From Macrotrachela quadricornifera (Eukaryota; Rotifera; Eurotatoria; Philodinida; Philodinidae), in assembly GCA_022393335.1 (NCBI GenBank), contig JAJEKB010020275.1, forward strand, positions 366,745 through 430,744: a stretch of 64,000 bases of DNA, written 5' to 3'. The position numbers and the translations under genes are program-made. Numbering within the stretch: position 1 is the first letter of the stretch; each line of letters opens with the position of its first letter. Below the pieces are notes generated by a model. That model had not been told where the DNA came from. It did no database searches and saw only the letters and a program-made list of their open reading frames with translations. Below are positions 47,843 through 60,174 of the stretch, one piece after another.

Positions 47843-48880
47843 GAAAAATAATTTCTTTTTTTTTTTAACATATATATTTTATATATGGATCATATCAATT
47901 AAAGTAATTTATATTATCCAATTATATAATAAATATAAGGATATATTAATACTAGTCAAGAGAGACATTTGATCTCTTGTTTTTCATTTCATGGAATTAT
48001 AATATTAACTTCTATCATATTTTTAATATTTTTCTTTGATTTGTGTTTAAATCTGTATGTAGATGATGTTGACTAACCCACTTCTAATAAAATTTAAACA
48101 AGTAGCAAAAAAAAAAAATCAAAATTGTTTTTTTTAAAATTTCAAGTTTTTCGTTTGAAAACGAGATATTCTCAAAAGAATTTAAAGTAATTTTGCATGT
48201 TACCTTTGAAACCTGATAAGTTCATTCACTCAAAGATCAAATTATTTTCTTTTTAATATTTATTCAAGATGTTATTCACACTCTTCTTTTCAATTTCTTT
48301 TTTTTCAATCATACACATTGTTAGAATGATGCATCTAATCTTAAATTTTAATTTATATTTTGAAGAAAATAGAAGAATTGAGATTCTATTAAAATAAATT
48401 TATATAATATAATAGGATCTACTCTTCAATTCACATTTGATACAAACATTAAATGTCAGATGTTTTACTGAAAAATTCACTCATGTGTACGTTATTATGC
48501 TAACAATTTGCTGTTACGTATAGTACCTGGTCCTTGAATTAACATCCGTCAATTAGTTATAAAGTATTCCAACAATGACAGGAGGAGATAGTCTATTTAA
48601 ACATAAAAAGAAATAAAGCATAATGATAAACTTATTTTTCATAGTTCATTTTTACTCTTTTAAATTCTTAATAGAAAAAATATTAATATATATATATATA
48701 TATATATTATTTAAAACAAATGCAAATAAATGAATGTTTTATCGAATAAATGTATATATTTTTTTTATCTTATTTTTATATTAGTATACTTATAAGAACA
48801 AAGAAAAAGACAAAAAAAAAAGAAGAAGAAAAGAAATAGAGTATAATAAGGAATACATTAAATAAATATATAAAGTTAAT
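47843..48880. other. Convergent intergenic spacer
   Basis: Sequence between the stops of the two calcium-sensor genes. No gene is seen. TA tracts lie near 48680-48705 and an AG-rich tract near 48800-48840. Confidence 0.6.
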
Positions 48881-49975
48881 TCACGAAGCTGTTGGTGCAA
48901 GCAATCGTCTTAAATGATCATCTTGTAAACAACCAGTAATAAATTCTTCTTTAGATAATTTTCCATCACCATTTTCATCCATTTTTTGAAATATTTGATC
49001 AACTTTTGATTCTGGTCCATTTGAACTTGATCTTTCTTCACCAAGTAGATCAAAAATAGCCTTAAGAAAAACAAAAAAAAGGAAAGATTAAAATCAAAAA
49101 ATTTTTTCTTATAATTTTTAAAATTAAATTCTTACATCCATGATTTTCTTCATTTCTTTTTTATCAATAAAACCATTACGATCAATATCTAATTAAAAAT
49201 AAAAATATAAAATAGTTGATATTCTAAACATAAATATATTAAAATATATAAACATACCATACATTGAAAATGCCCATTCTAATTTTTTCTTTGGTTCTTG
49301 TTGTGCAGTTATTGAAATTGCAATTAAAAATTCACGAAAATCTAAATACAAAAAATTTTTTAAATGATATATATATAAGAAAATTATTTTCTATACCAAT
49401 ATGACCAGAATTATCACTGTCAAATGTACGAAAAACATATTCACAAAATTTTTCAGCTTTTCCACTTGGATAAAATTGTTTATAAACATCGACAAATTTT
49501 TTTTTATTTAATTTTCCAGTTGGACAATCTTTCTATAATATCAAAAAAAAAGATTAAAATTTATTCTAATATATATCTCAATCTTTTTAGTCTCATTTTT
49601 TATATAAAAATCATAATATTCAATACGATTAGTCTTTTTTTTTATATTTATAGTAAAGAGCAATTGAGATATATCACTTGACAAAAGATGATTTTGATCG
49701 AAAGACATCATCAATTCAGTTCAGAATCATTTCTTTTCTTTTATGATGTACTCATATCTAATGAAACTAGAATGTTTTAATATAATCATGTATATTAAAT
49801 ATTATTAGATACGATAGATAATTTCTTTATTGTTTAAACTTACCAAGAAACCTTCATGCCATTGACGTACTTGTGCTGGTGTAAAACCAGATATAGATGA
49901 TAATTCACTAATATTTTCATCTGTAAGTGACTTCCCTAATTTAAGTCGTTGTCCACTATTATTATTATTACCCAT
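48881..49975 (-). CDS. Neuronal calcium sensor (neurocalcin/hippocalcin type)
   Basis: Five exons starting at 49975 and ending with TGA at 48881-48883; about 190 residues. The N-terminus [17 protein letters not shown] carries a Gly2 and Ser-containing context suitable for N-myristoylation. The NCS core follows: [15 protein letters not shown], the inactive first loop [12 protein letters not shown], then three intact EF loops [24 protein letters not shown] and [12 protein letters not shown]. It ends [13 protein letters not shown] proteins are calcium-dependent membrane switches that regulate channels, guanylate cyclases or receptors in neurons. Unlike its convergent neighbour, all expected ligands are present. 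The intron-interrupted layout and length are usual for the family. Naming between neurocalcin, hippocalcin and frequenin would need a tree. Confidence 0.9.
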
Positions 49976-52900
49976 TATTGAAAATTTTTATTGAAAAATC
50001 AAACTTCAAAATAGAATCTATAAAAAATGTATAGATATAAGTAAATGATTATTCTCGGAGATAATTGACAATGTTTTCTTTAGCATTCTCACATAACAAA
50101 TGAAAGACGAATGAGTCCTAAAAAAAAACGAGAAAAATAAAGAAAAAAAAAGAAAAAAGAGAATGATAAAGAAAAGGATATAAAATATAGAGAGAAAAAA
50201 AGAAACGAGACAAGAAAAATACTACTTCAAGTCTTTTCTCATATATCATCGTCTTTCGTTGACTACTAATTGTACATAAATGCAATCGTGTCGAAATAAT
50301 TAGTTAGTTCGGATTTGTATTTGTTCGATAATCAAAGAGATTAAGTAAAAAAAATACCGATGATAGATAATAAAGCTTTTTTTGTATATATGAATAGAAG
50401 TAAAAGAAAGCAATCATAGACGAACTAAATAGAAATTATAACTATCAATCTGTTTGGAGAAGAATACTTTTCATATGTATATTAACAATACAGTACAACT
50501 AAGCATGCATAGATACATATTTTTTCTTTCAGAGTACATTTTATATAACTACCTTAATATTTGATTATAACCAAGACGAATGAAGAAAAAAATATTTAGA
50601 AAGAAAACGAGTATAGAACAATAGCTACACTTTGATTGGTCTCTGTGTTACGATTCGCTTCATTGATTCTCATTTATCATCCTCACTTTTTAGACCAATA
50701 TACGCACACAATATATTTCATCAAGAAAAAAAAAAGAAAAATAAAACGATCTTATTATTATTACCCATTATGTGATGTCAAGTAATCAGCTGTGTCATAA
50801 AGCATCAATAGATACATATTTAAACATTAGTTTTATTAGGATTAATATAAAAATATGATGCCATAATTTATAACTTAATCTGAATAATATATGCATTATT
50901 TGCAATAAAAGAAATATTAAAAATTATTATTTATTACTTTAATTTAGATAGAAAAAAAAATAACGGATAAATGATTTAATAAACTCAAAAGTTGTTATAC
51001 ATATAATAATTTGATATATATCAAGAAAAAAAAAATTATGTCTATAATATGATGAAAAATAAAGACTAACACAAATATCAATAACATGTTTACTTAATAG
51101 TATCTAACGTGCGTTTTCTTCCGTTTTTTTGTAACTACGAATAAATATGACGTGTTCTTATCGCGCATTTAATATCAATCATATTATTAATGAAAAGGAT
51201 TTCGATACGCATAATAGTGAGTAGTCGATATATTTATATTGTGACCTTATTCTACAAATAATAAAACCTGATTTTTTTTAATTTAAAAAAGAAACAAGAC
51301 AATGATATGTATAATTGTGTCTCTAGTGTGTATTTGCTAACTTAAAATTAGTATTTAGATCGAATCTTATGTTCATTTGTGTGTCAATATTCCTATTATT
51401 TCTTTTTGTTTTGCTCAATAACAATAAACTATTAGTACAAAAAGGATTTATTCGAGCGGATAACTTACTAAAAATATGATAGAATTTAGAAAAGCATTAT
51501 TGACTATGATAAAGTTAAAGTGAATTAAATATGAAAAGCTTTTTTATTCTTATAGTCTTTTTTTAGAAGGACAATACTCATTTTTATCGATTGCATCGAT
51601 CTGAAAATAATCAACACATGATGAATGTCATTTTTATAATATGGATATGGCCAGTCGTGTTGATAATCCGTTTTAATACAGTCGTATTGTACAGATAAAA
51701 TGTACTATTGTTCGGATCATAGAAGAGTAGATCCTTGCTAATCTTAGATTGACCCGAATAACATCATGTTTCATCCTTACAATAGTAGAAAAAAATCTAC
51801 TATTGTGAGGATGAAACATGATGTTATTCGGTCCAATCTAGGATTAGCAAGGATCCTCTCTTCTATGATCCGGACAATAGTACGTTTTATCCTTACAATA
51901 TGACTGTATTAAAATGGGGTATCAACATAACTGGCCATGCCCATATATATTATTAATAGAATCTATCATATTATTGATTCTAAACGAAAATTTTAATGAT
52001 TGTTTTAAATTGATAATAATATGCGTATTTATGAAATATTTGTGAATGAAATATTATTTACTAGTAAGATGAAGATATATGTTGAACAATTTTTATTTAA
52101 AATGACAATTTTTAATTGAATCTTTAGAACAATATTTTACAGCGATTTATTTTAATTGCTTCAATTATTTGAATCATTTTGATCTTTAATAGTCGTGTAG
52201 TAAATATTTATTTTCACATATATGTATATATTATATAGAGAAATCGAATGATATTGAGTTCAGTGATCATGGAAATTATGAGACTGATTCGTCCCTTTCA
52301 AGTTATTAATCATTAAATATAGCAATCAGTCTCTCTTTTTTTCCTGGAAATTAAATAAAAGAAACTTTGGAATACGTTAAGACCATTTTGTTGATCAATT
52401 ATTGGGTCATTGAAAACAATAATTCCAAAATAATTATCCAATAATTGTTAATATCATAGTAGAACTATACATTTTAATGATGTACATATAGTTTTTTAAA
52501 AATGAGTAAATCATTTAAAGATTATTGAAAAATATATTAAAACCTACATATCATTGATACTTTACATAATTATTGTTCAGTCAAGTTCACATTAAGTTTT
52601 AGATCTAACAGAAAATCTCTAGAATACTATGACTTATATTTAGATCATAATTAGACATTAATTTTATCTAAAAAGAATGCCTCATAAAACATTAATTAAA
52701 AGTTTTGGAAATCATAATATATGTCAGGTTCAGAGATCGAAATAGAATCAAATAAAAATGTTTATATTTACTATATTCTCTGATCTTCACAAATCGATGC
52801 AAGAAGAAAAAAGGCAAATGTAATTGTAAAAAAAAAACAAAAGGAATGTACAAATATTCATTTACATTGATTGCATGTAGATCACGTGATATTTGACACA

Positions 52901-55900
52901 ACAGCAGAATAGTAATTCATTTCTTTAAATTTCAGTTTTTAACGATGAATTGTAATAGTCGTGACAAATACCAGTAAAAGTATTTTATACTAAAAGACTA
53001 TTTTTAAAGAAGTTTGAAGTCCCATATATAACGATAAAATTCAGACTAATTATGTTAACATAGTAATGTTAGACACAATTGATAATTGAATAATGAAGTT
53101 AGTCGTGTAGAAAAAGAAGAATAGCAGTTTACACACAATGAGCAACATCTTATAATCGTTGTCAATAGTAATTTTAAGTGTGAACATATAATTAAATGAC
53201 ACAGGCGTATAATACAATATAGACATTTTTTATTTTATTCAACTTTTATGAACCTCATGTTTATATATATATAGATATATATTCTTAATAATCTGTTAGA
53301 GCAATAATCCTAAAAATAAATGCAAGCTTATAATAATATGTATGTCAATGATGGGATCGGTTCGGTTTGAGATAAGGAAAATCGATTTTTATATCTATTA
53401 CTCTTAAATCATAAAGATGAACCAAATCAACTCCGCATAAAGTTAAGAATGTTCTCCATGCATATTTTTCCTAGTGTTCGAGTTTCTTTGTTCTAAAATA
53501 AATCTTCTAAGACATATTCTTAGTTTATAGTCTGAGTCAGTTCGTTAATCCTAACATGATCGACAATATTACGTTAATCTATTAATTGAAAGTATTTCTT
53601 GAAAAGCATATTCAACTAGAGTAGCATAGCATACTGAAGAAATTATAAAGAAAATATTATATAATTCACATTCAATGCTATTAATTGTTTATTTACAATC
53701 AAAAGCATTAGAGGCAAATATATTTTTTTGACTAACACGCTGCCTTTTTACGATATATTGAAATAGATACTTTAATTTTTTTTAAGGATTATACCAAGAC
53801 TAGTGCATCAGAAGACAAAACAACACTCTAAGATTACATTTCTTCATGAACAAGCTCTACAATAATAATTACTCCTTTAAGCCTACTCCTCTCCTAAAAA
53901 AATGTCAAATTTCGTCAGAAAAACGAAATTTGAGATAAATGCATAGCTGAATACCATCAAGCCTGAACATTAAGAATAGCCATGATTTTGAGGTTTACCT
54001 ATTTTTTTCAAAAACTGAAATTTAAAAAAAAAAGTTTTTGTAGAAAAACTCCTTTTTTCATTAAAATATTTTTTTTTGAACGTAACAGATGACCAGATGG
54101 TTTAGTTTATACTATTCCGATAATTAGTGTCAAAGTTGTAAAAATATTTGTATTACTTGAAGTACAGATCATAACAGCGCCAGATTTAACTTTCAATATT
54201 CAGGATTGAAGAGACATTTGGAAGTAAATGTAACTTAGAATCGGACAAAAAGGAAAAATCTCGCTTTTTTCAGACTACTATTATTCGAATGTTGTCTTAG
54301 ATGTGCATGAATCTATGTAAATCGATAAAAATCTTTAAAAAATACAATCATACAGTCCAACGATTGACGACCTGTTAACTTTTTAAGTTTTCGCAAATCA
54401 AAAAATTTAGTTTAAAAGAAAAACAAATTTGTGAGGCAAGAAGTAAAGTATAAGTTAGATTTTGATATTTTTTAAATATCTCAAAATTAGACTATAGGAA
54501 ACTGCTTCAATCTAATTCATCTGTGACATAAATATATCAAAGGATATTTCAAACAAGTAGCCGAAAGTTAAAATCCTTACTGGGTTATTATAAGTTTTCA
54601 GCTTTTTTAATTAGATCGGTTCGATTCGATTCCAAAAAAATGGCACCAAATCCCATCACTAATTTCACTTCTTTCCATAATGTGAGCATTTTCCATTTTG
54701 CAGTCATTTTTTTTCTTTCTTCCTGAATTTTACTTTGTGAGCATTTTTTTTCTACAATTAAGAAAAAACACCTGCAATTAAGAAGACACGATCTTACTCG
54801 ATGTCGATGCTGTTTCTTTATCAAACAAATAAGTCATTTCTAATATATTTTTAGATCAAAACAATTTACCTGTTGTCGTTGTACTTAAATTAGATCAAAA
54901 ACTTGAATATGAATAAGAAAATGATCGGAAGATATGAACAGAGATAGATGATCAATTCAATCAAATCTCTCATTTGTAATGCTTGATAGAGTGCTTGTAT
55001 CTAGTTAAAAAAGAAATCATTTTGTTTTCGTGTCTATGACAATGAAATCGATCCGATACAGACGGTTTGCATTGGTAATACTGATAGCAACCGCAGTTCC
55101 AACACTTCTCTCTAATAAAAGTAGTAGCAACGCTGAGAAGACAAATCTAAATTATTTCGAATGAGAAATAGTCTACATTGTTTCACTAGAAACAATCAAA
55201 AGAAGAGGATTTTTCTTTGTTTTTTAAACTAACTTGTCAATCGATGGAATACTTTCCATAGTAGAAAGATTACTTCGATACAAATCTCTCATTTTCAAAT
55301 CGATCGTTTTTAACGTCGTCTTCTGTCGAACGAAACGAATCGATAAAAATTCTTCCCGTGGAACATTACTACTCATTTCAATGATTCCTTCTATTTTTCT
55401 CTCCTCTATTTTCAAATTTTGTTTCTTTCCAAATAAAATCAAAAGAAAAAACAAATTGCGTTGTTGTTTTACACGTCGAATTGAAAAGCAAAGGATAATG
55501 GTATTTCCTTCTGTAAAAATCCATCATTTCCATCTTTAATCATTAATCTACTCATTTTCTCTGGATAGAAATCATATAAAAATTTGTCTTATTACTATAG
55601 TTTCTTTTCTATCAAAGAATGAAAATATTTCTTATGTCTTCTAAATCAACTTCAACTCGTCGAAGTGAGCATGTCTTTTATTTTCTTTTTCTGATTCGGT
55701 ATGATACGATCTTGATATGTTTTTTTGTATAGATGAGACAAATAGCATCTCCAAAACTTTTCTCATTTTTTCAAATTTATTTTTATTTTTGCTAGTTAAA
55801 CACTTTCAAGGAGAGCTGAAAATGAGTGAAAGATAGGAAGCGAGTCCCACAAAAAGCATTTTTAACTGAAGAGAAAAAAATGGCATATCTTCATGAGACA

Positions 55901-56330
55901 TTTTAGTAAATCAACTGATTGTTTTCTCAGTGAGAAAAACATTTTCAAGATTGCACATTTAAAAAGACATCCATAAAAACACTTTTTGTTAATTCTTGCG
56001 CCCAGAACAAATCATTCGAGTATCATATTCATTATGAAATAGTAGTATCTTCGAAAAATTTCTATCGAATATATTCTCTGAAATAAATCAATTTCTAAGT
56101 CTGATTCGATTGAAATATAAAATTTGATCTGAAAGAATATTTGTTCAAATAAGATTGATCCTGTTTCATTGTCATCTAGTGAAGCATTGTTAGACATTTT
56201 CAGAAGAGAGTATCTTCATCTTTTAGATATTTCCGATCAAAACATTGTTTAAAAAGAAAAGAAAATCGAGATGAATGATGTTTATTTTTGTGATCGGAAG
56301 TAGAACAAAGGAAACAATTGAAGATTGAAA
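49976..56330. other. Gene-poor region with a foldback element
   Basis: About 6.3 kb upstream of the NCS gene and downstream of importin alpha. I see no convincing gene. The open frames at 52692-52901, 54588-54824, 55224-55539 and 56012-56197 lack domain similarity and splice support. One palindromic element (51640-51944) is listed separately. A small palindrome near 53905-53935 (tcaaatttcgt / acgaaatttga) is also present. Confidence 0.5.
51640..51944. repeat. Foldback element with about 150-bp arms
   Basis: The left arm, about 51640-51789, is the reverse complement of the right arm, about 51796-51944, with scattered mismatches and only a 6-bp A-run between them. The outer ends read atggatatggccag and ctggccatgcccat. 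About 20 bp in, both arms carry versions of ttgataccccattttaat. It encodes nothing. The ends resemble those of the palindrome at 6572-7193. Confidence 0.85.
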
Positions 56331-58313
56331 CTAATTTTGTGTAATTTGTTCATTGATGTTCAAATTGCTTAGATTGATTTGTTCATCTGTTGTTGCTATG
56401 AGCTCATGATTTGTTGTATTGATTTGTAGCGTAGATGATTTGTCTTCTTTTGTCAAAGTTTCGTTTTGACAAACACGAAAATATTCTTGAATAAGATGAG
56501 AAGCTTTTTCAGAAATTTCTGTATCTGAATGAGTTTGTAGAGATTTGATATGATCTAATCCTAAAAATAAAATTGAAAAGTTTTTTGATTAAATCGATTA
56601 GATCTTTATTCAAACCAAAAGATTCTTCAATCATAGTCGCATATGGATTATGCTCATTGTTTTGTTCACATTTGTTTGTACCTAATTTAAGAAGATATCC
56701 CAAAACATCCAAAACTACTTCAAGAGTTTTTTTTCTCGTTCGAGTTAATAACTGACATAAAGGTCCAATTACATTCTGATCAATGACATATCTAAAATTG
56801 ATCAAATAGAAAAAATTTGTTTCAGAATAGAAACGAAATAGTTTTGAAAAAATACTTGATCTGTTGTGTGTTACCACGCGTTATAACATTGTTCACAACC
56901 CAAGCAGCTTCTGTTTGTGTGTTCTCGTCAGCATGTGTGAGAAGAGGAATTAATATTGGAAAGATCTCGGCATCAATAACGGACTAAAATTGACATTGAT
57001 TATCATCAGTTGTAAATGAATTTGCTTTCTTACTTGAATTTGACTTTCAGTTCCAGCACAGATATTTGACAAAGACCAACAAGTTTCTTTTTGAATTGAT
57101 TCAATTGGACTTTGAAGTAAGATTAACAATTGAGGAAGAACACCAGCATCAATTACAACCTAAATAGAACAAAATAAGTTAGAAAAAAAAACAAATTTTC
57201 TTGCAAATCTCTTTGACTACTTGTGTTTGTGCATCGCTACCAACAACAATATTACCTACAGAACGTAAAGATGCTTTTCGAACATCTGAAGATCTATGTC
57301 TAAAATTGAAAGAAATGATTTTTTTTTGTAAATGTCAATGAAGTTTTGTTCTTTTAATTACGTTAATAATTGCATAAGTGAAGGTATGATACCACTTTCA
57401 ATAACAGGTTGAATATTTTCACTTGATAGACATAAATAAGAAATAGCCCATGATATATCGATTAATATCTCTGGATCCCTATCTTTCAACAAACGATTTA
57501 GTACAGGTAATGCTGATGAAATCTTAACATAACAAATTTCAATAATTAATTGATTTGAAAGAATATTTCAATATTTGATTCTACTTTATCAAAATCAACA
57601 GGTGAATCTTTAGTACGACAGAGATTTGATAAACACCATGAACCCTGTCGTAGAACAGTTACATTTGCACTACATGACAAAATACTAAATACAATCAATG
57701 AAAATTGTCATTTTCTCTCCATTTATTCGAAGAAGAAAATTAGTTACTTTAATAATGGCTGAAGGATCCCTTTTTCAAGGAGATAATCACGACATTCAGC
57801 ACTGTCTCCAGCTATATTTCCCAATGTCCAAATAGCCTGAAAAAAGAAGAAGATTTTATTGGTAAGAAATTGGTTTTCTAAGATAGCTTTACTTCTGCTT
57901 GAATTTTTTCATTAGAATTGTTTAATAATTGAAGTAAAACTGGTACGACATCAGCATCAATGATATATTTTGTTTGATTGGTATTTCCTGCTGATAGAGA
58001 TACGAAAACTTGCACAACTTCATGCTACAAATAAGAAGAAATTGTTTTTTTCTTCTTTCATTTTCTTATTTAACAAAGTTATTTTTACTTGAATTTCATT
58101 ATCTTCAAAGTTTAATAATTGAACAAGACGACGAACTATATCAATTGTGATAACTTGATCAATTAACAGAGTTGATTCTAAACGAAAAACTAGAAAACAA
58201 ATTTTGTGATAAATGTCTCAATTATTATTTGAACTTTTATCTGGAATCTTTCGATACGATAGTACTGCTTGAAGAATTTCATTTGAATCATCACTGAATA
58301 AACCATCGACCAT
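56331..58313 (-). CDS. Importin alpha (karyopherin alpha), apparently lacking IBB
   Basis: About eleven exons from the ATG at 58313 ([20 protein letters not shown]) to a TAG at 56331-56333. Armadillo repeats are clear: [87 protein letters not shown], and the C-terminal [20 protein letters not shown]. Importin alpha binds nuclear localisation signals via the conserved Trp and Asn residues of these repeats and is carried by importin beta through its N-terminal IBB domain. No IBB is visible: the first exon begins inside the linker before armadillo repeat 1, 15 bp after a splice acceptor (gatgttttttag), and the DNA upstream encodes nothing suitable. The first binding repeat, usually W-A-L-T-N-I-A-S-G, reads [10 protein letters not shown] and has lost Trp and Asn. 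It is intact otherwise, and the tail ([14 protein letters not shown] and onward) is polar. I infer a diverged paralogue with an altered import role. Confidence 0.88.
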
Positions 58314-58592
58314 TTCTATTCTCGTTACCTAAAAAACATCACAGAACTAATTTTGATATAAAACCAAAGAAATAAAATATACTGATTTTCAAACCATCTG
58401 ACGAAAACATTAATAAAGATAGATAAGATCTTTTCTTTGAGATATTCTTAGAGATGTCAAAACGACATGAGAAATGCGTCAAGAGAAATATCTCTTTCGT
58501 TAACATGTTTCTCTACTCTTCGAATGTGTGCTAGAAATACAAAATATGTCTAGCAACGAGAAGGATGATAAAGATGTTCAAAAGTGTTTTTT

Positions 58593-58892
58593 CCAAGGGG
58601 GAAACAGCTGATTAGGAGTCTGATAATCACCCTAATCACTGCTAATCACTGATAATCACTGCTAATCACTGCTAATCACTCCTAATCACTGGTTCTCAAT
58701 CCTGAAAGCTCGTCAGTTTGTCTGGGGTCAAAAAAACATAAAGGTTAAAAAAACATAAAGGTTAAAAAAACACTAAAGGTTAAAAAAACATCCAAGGAGG
58801 AAACAGTTGATTAGGAGTCTGATAATCACTCCTAATCACTATTAATCACTCCTAATCATATCTAATCAAATAATTAGCTGTTTCCCCCTTGG
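58593..58892. repeat. TIR element packed with TAATCACT repeats
   Basis: The ends are inverted copies of ccaagggggaaacagct; both sides are bordered by a run of six T that could be a target duplication. Inside are many units of the form taatcact with g, c or t variants (58626-58690 and 58828-58860), four copies of an aaaggttaaaaaaaca unit (58738-58790), and an internal direct copy of the left end at about 58791 (ccaaggaggaaacagttgat). This looks like a short non-autonomous transposon that grew by internal duplication. It lies just upstream of the importin alpha gene. Confidence 0.75.
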
Positions 58893-58931
58893 TTTTTTCT
58901 CTCATGACCATACATTAAATACCACCCAGTG

Positions 58932-59653
58932 AAAAATGTTCCTCGAAAAAAACGCCATAGAACGCAATCATAAAAATATGGAACCTTATCTTGTGCATGA
59001 AGAACGTGTTCATAAATGAAAAGAAACGCTCTGGATCTGAATGAACGCGTTCTTTACTGTTCCACGCTATTACGGAATGCTTTCTTCTCAGTTCAAAACA
59101 CGTTCTGTATTTATATAGAAAACTTTCCGAATCGTTCTATAAACCGATAGAATGAGTTTCTGTTCATTCTTTTACAGAACGTGCAGGATAGTGTTCTATC
59201 AAAATAAGATCCCATTCTTTGACATTCTCTAGAGGAACACCTAAGAATGGATTCTTTCAACTGATGAACGCATTTCACACAATCTAAAATCATTCTTGGA
59301 AGAAAGGAATGCAATCTCCGCCGTTCTCTGCTTTGAGCTACGAAAAATTGGAGCACACCATTGGATAGAGCTCGTCGAGTTGTACTAGGAGACATCTCTC
59401 AACGAATCATTTGTTAACTTCACTCCGAGGATTCGTGTTAGAAATGTAAGTCTAGGTGGTAACGGTCTAGAAAGCGTTCCAAAAAAAATTTGGCTTTTTT
59501 TAAGAAAAAAAAGCGTTCCAGAAAAACTGGAATGTGTTCTTTGCCGCTCCATTTTTGAATGCTTTGCAGTTTTTCTGGAACGCTTTTTTTCTTACAAAAA
59601 GCCAAACTGTTTTTGGAACGCGTTCTATGCCGTTCTTTTGAAAGAACATTTTT
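58932..59653. repeat. Decayed TIR element rich in GAACGC palindromes
   Basis: The left end (aaaaatgttcctcg, then acgccatagaacgc) matches the complement of the right end (gcgttctatgccgttc, then gaacattttt). Inside, gaacg and cgttc words recur many times, and 59475-59530 pairs with 59567-59620 as a strong hairpin (gttccagaaaaactg / cagtttttctggaac). No transposase is visible. Open frames here (59111-59395, 59438-59759) are by-products of the repeats. Confidence 0.65.
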
Positions 59654-59848
59654 CATTAGGTTGACTTATTCGAAAAATAATAGTGCTCACTATTTTTTGA
59701 AACGAACAATATTATTGATAGATGATGAACTTTCTGAACTATTGAAAAACTCTTCTTGATGTATGCAGGGATAGGCTTCCATTGGTGAAGAAGAAGTAAA
59801 TGAGTCAATTTATTCCTCAGAAAATATCAAGTAAAAAATTAGGTTTAC

Positions 59849-60001
59849 CTGATATCGACGATAAGTTTCAATGATTAGATTAAGTCTTTGACACACATTA
59901 CGAGCTGACATAAGAATTGTCAAGTCATCGAGATGGTCAAGAATTCGATAAATATGTTCGATAGGTAATGTAGTCAGAGATAAAGTTATTGCTTCAATCA
60001 T
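59849..60001 (-). CDS. Orphan first exon of an F-box gene
   Basis: The minus strand starts at an ATG (59999-60001) and reads MIEAITLSLTTLPIEHIYRI, then LDHLDDLTILMSARNVCQRL and a tail ending YRRYQ, followed by a GT donor (gtaaacct) at 59848. This is an F-box-like helix set of the kind found at the start of many bdelloid proteins. The next exon is not found: the sequence downstream is filled by two inverted-repeat elements and then the importin alpha gene, which has its own start. The gene is therefore probably broken, or its later exons were lost. F-box domains bind Skp1 in ubiquitin ligases. Confidence 0.6.
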
Positions 60002-60174
60002 TTAGGTTGATGTTTTTTGTGTAAATGACTTTATTGTGGGCATGTTTCCTTTTTATTGCCACGTGTGTATTCATGTATTGACGACATTTAGTTGCGTAAT
60101 AACCGTACTTACACGAAAAATTGAAAGAACATAATGATAACAAGAGAATAAGAATATGTTGTGAGCGCCACTAC

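Noticed and set aside
55224..55454. Basic minus-strand frame as a possible IBB domain of importin alpha
   Set aside because: It lies downstream of the importin stop on the same strand and lacks the Arg-rich helix pattern of an IBB.
58626..58860. TAATCACT arrays as a CRISPR-like array
   Set aside because: The units are 8-11 bp with no unique spacers, lie inside a TIR element, and the genome is eukaryotic.
59111..59759. Arg/Cys-rich frames on both strands
   Set aside because: They arise from the recurring GAACGC/GCGTTC words of the repeat element and have no splice partners.
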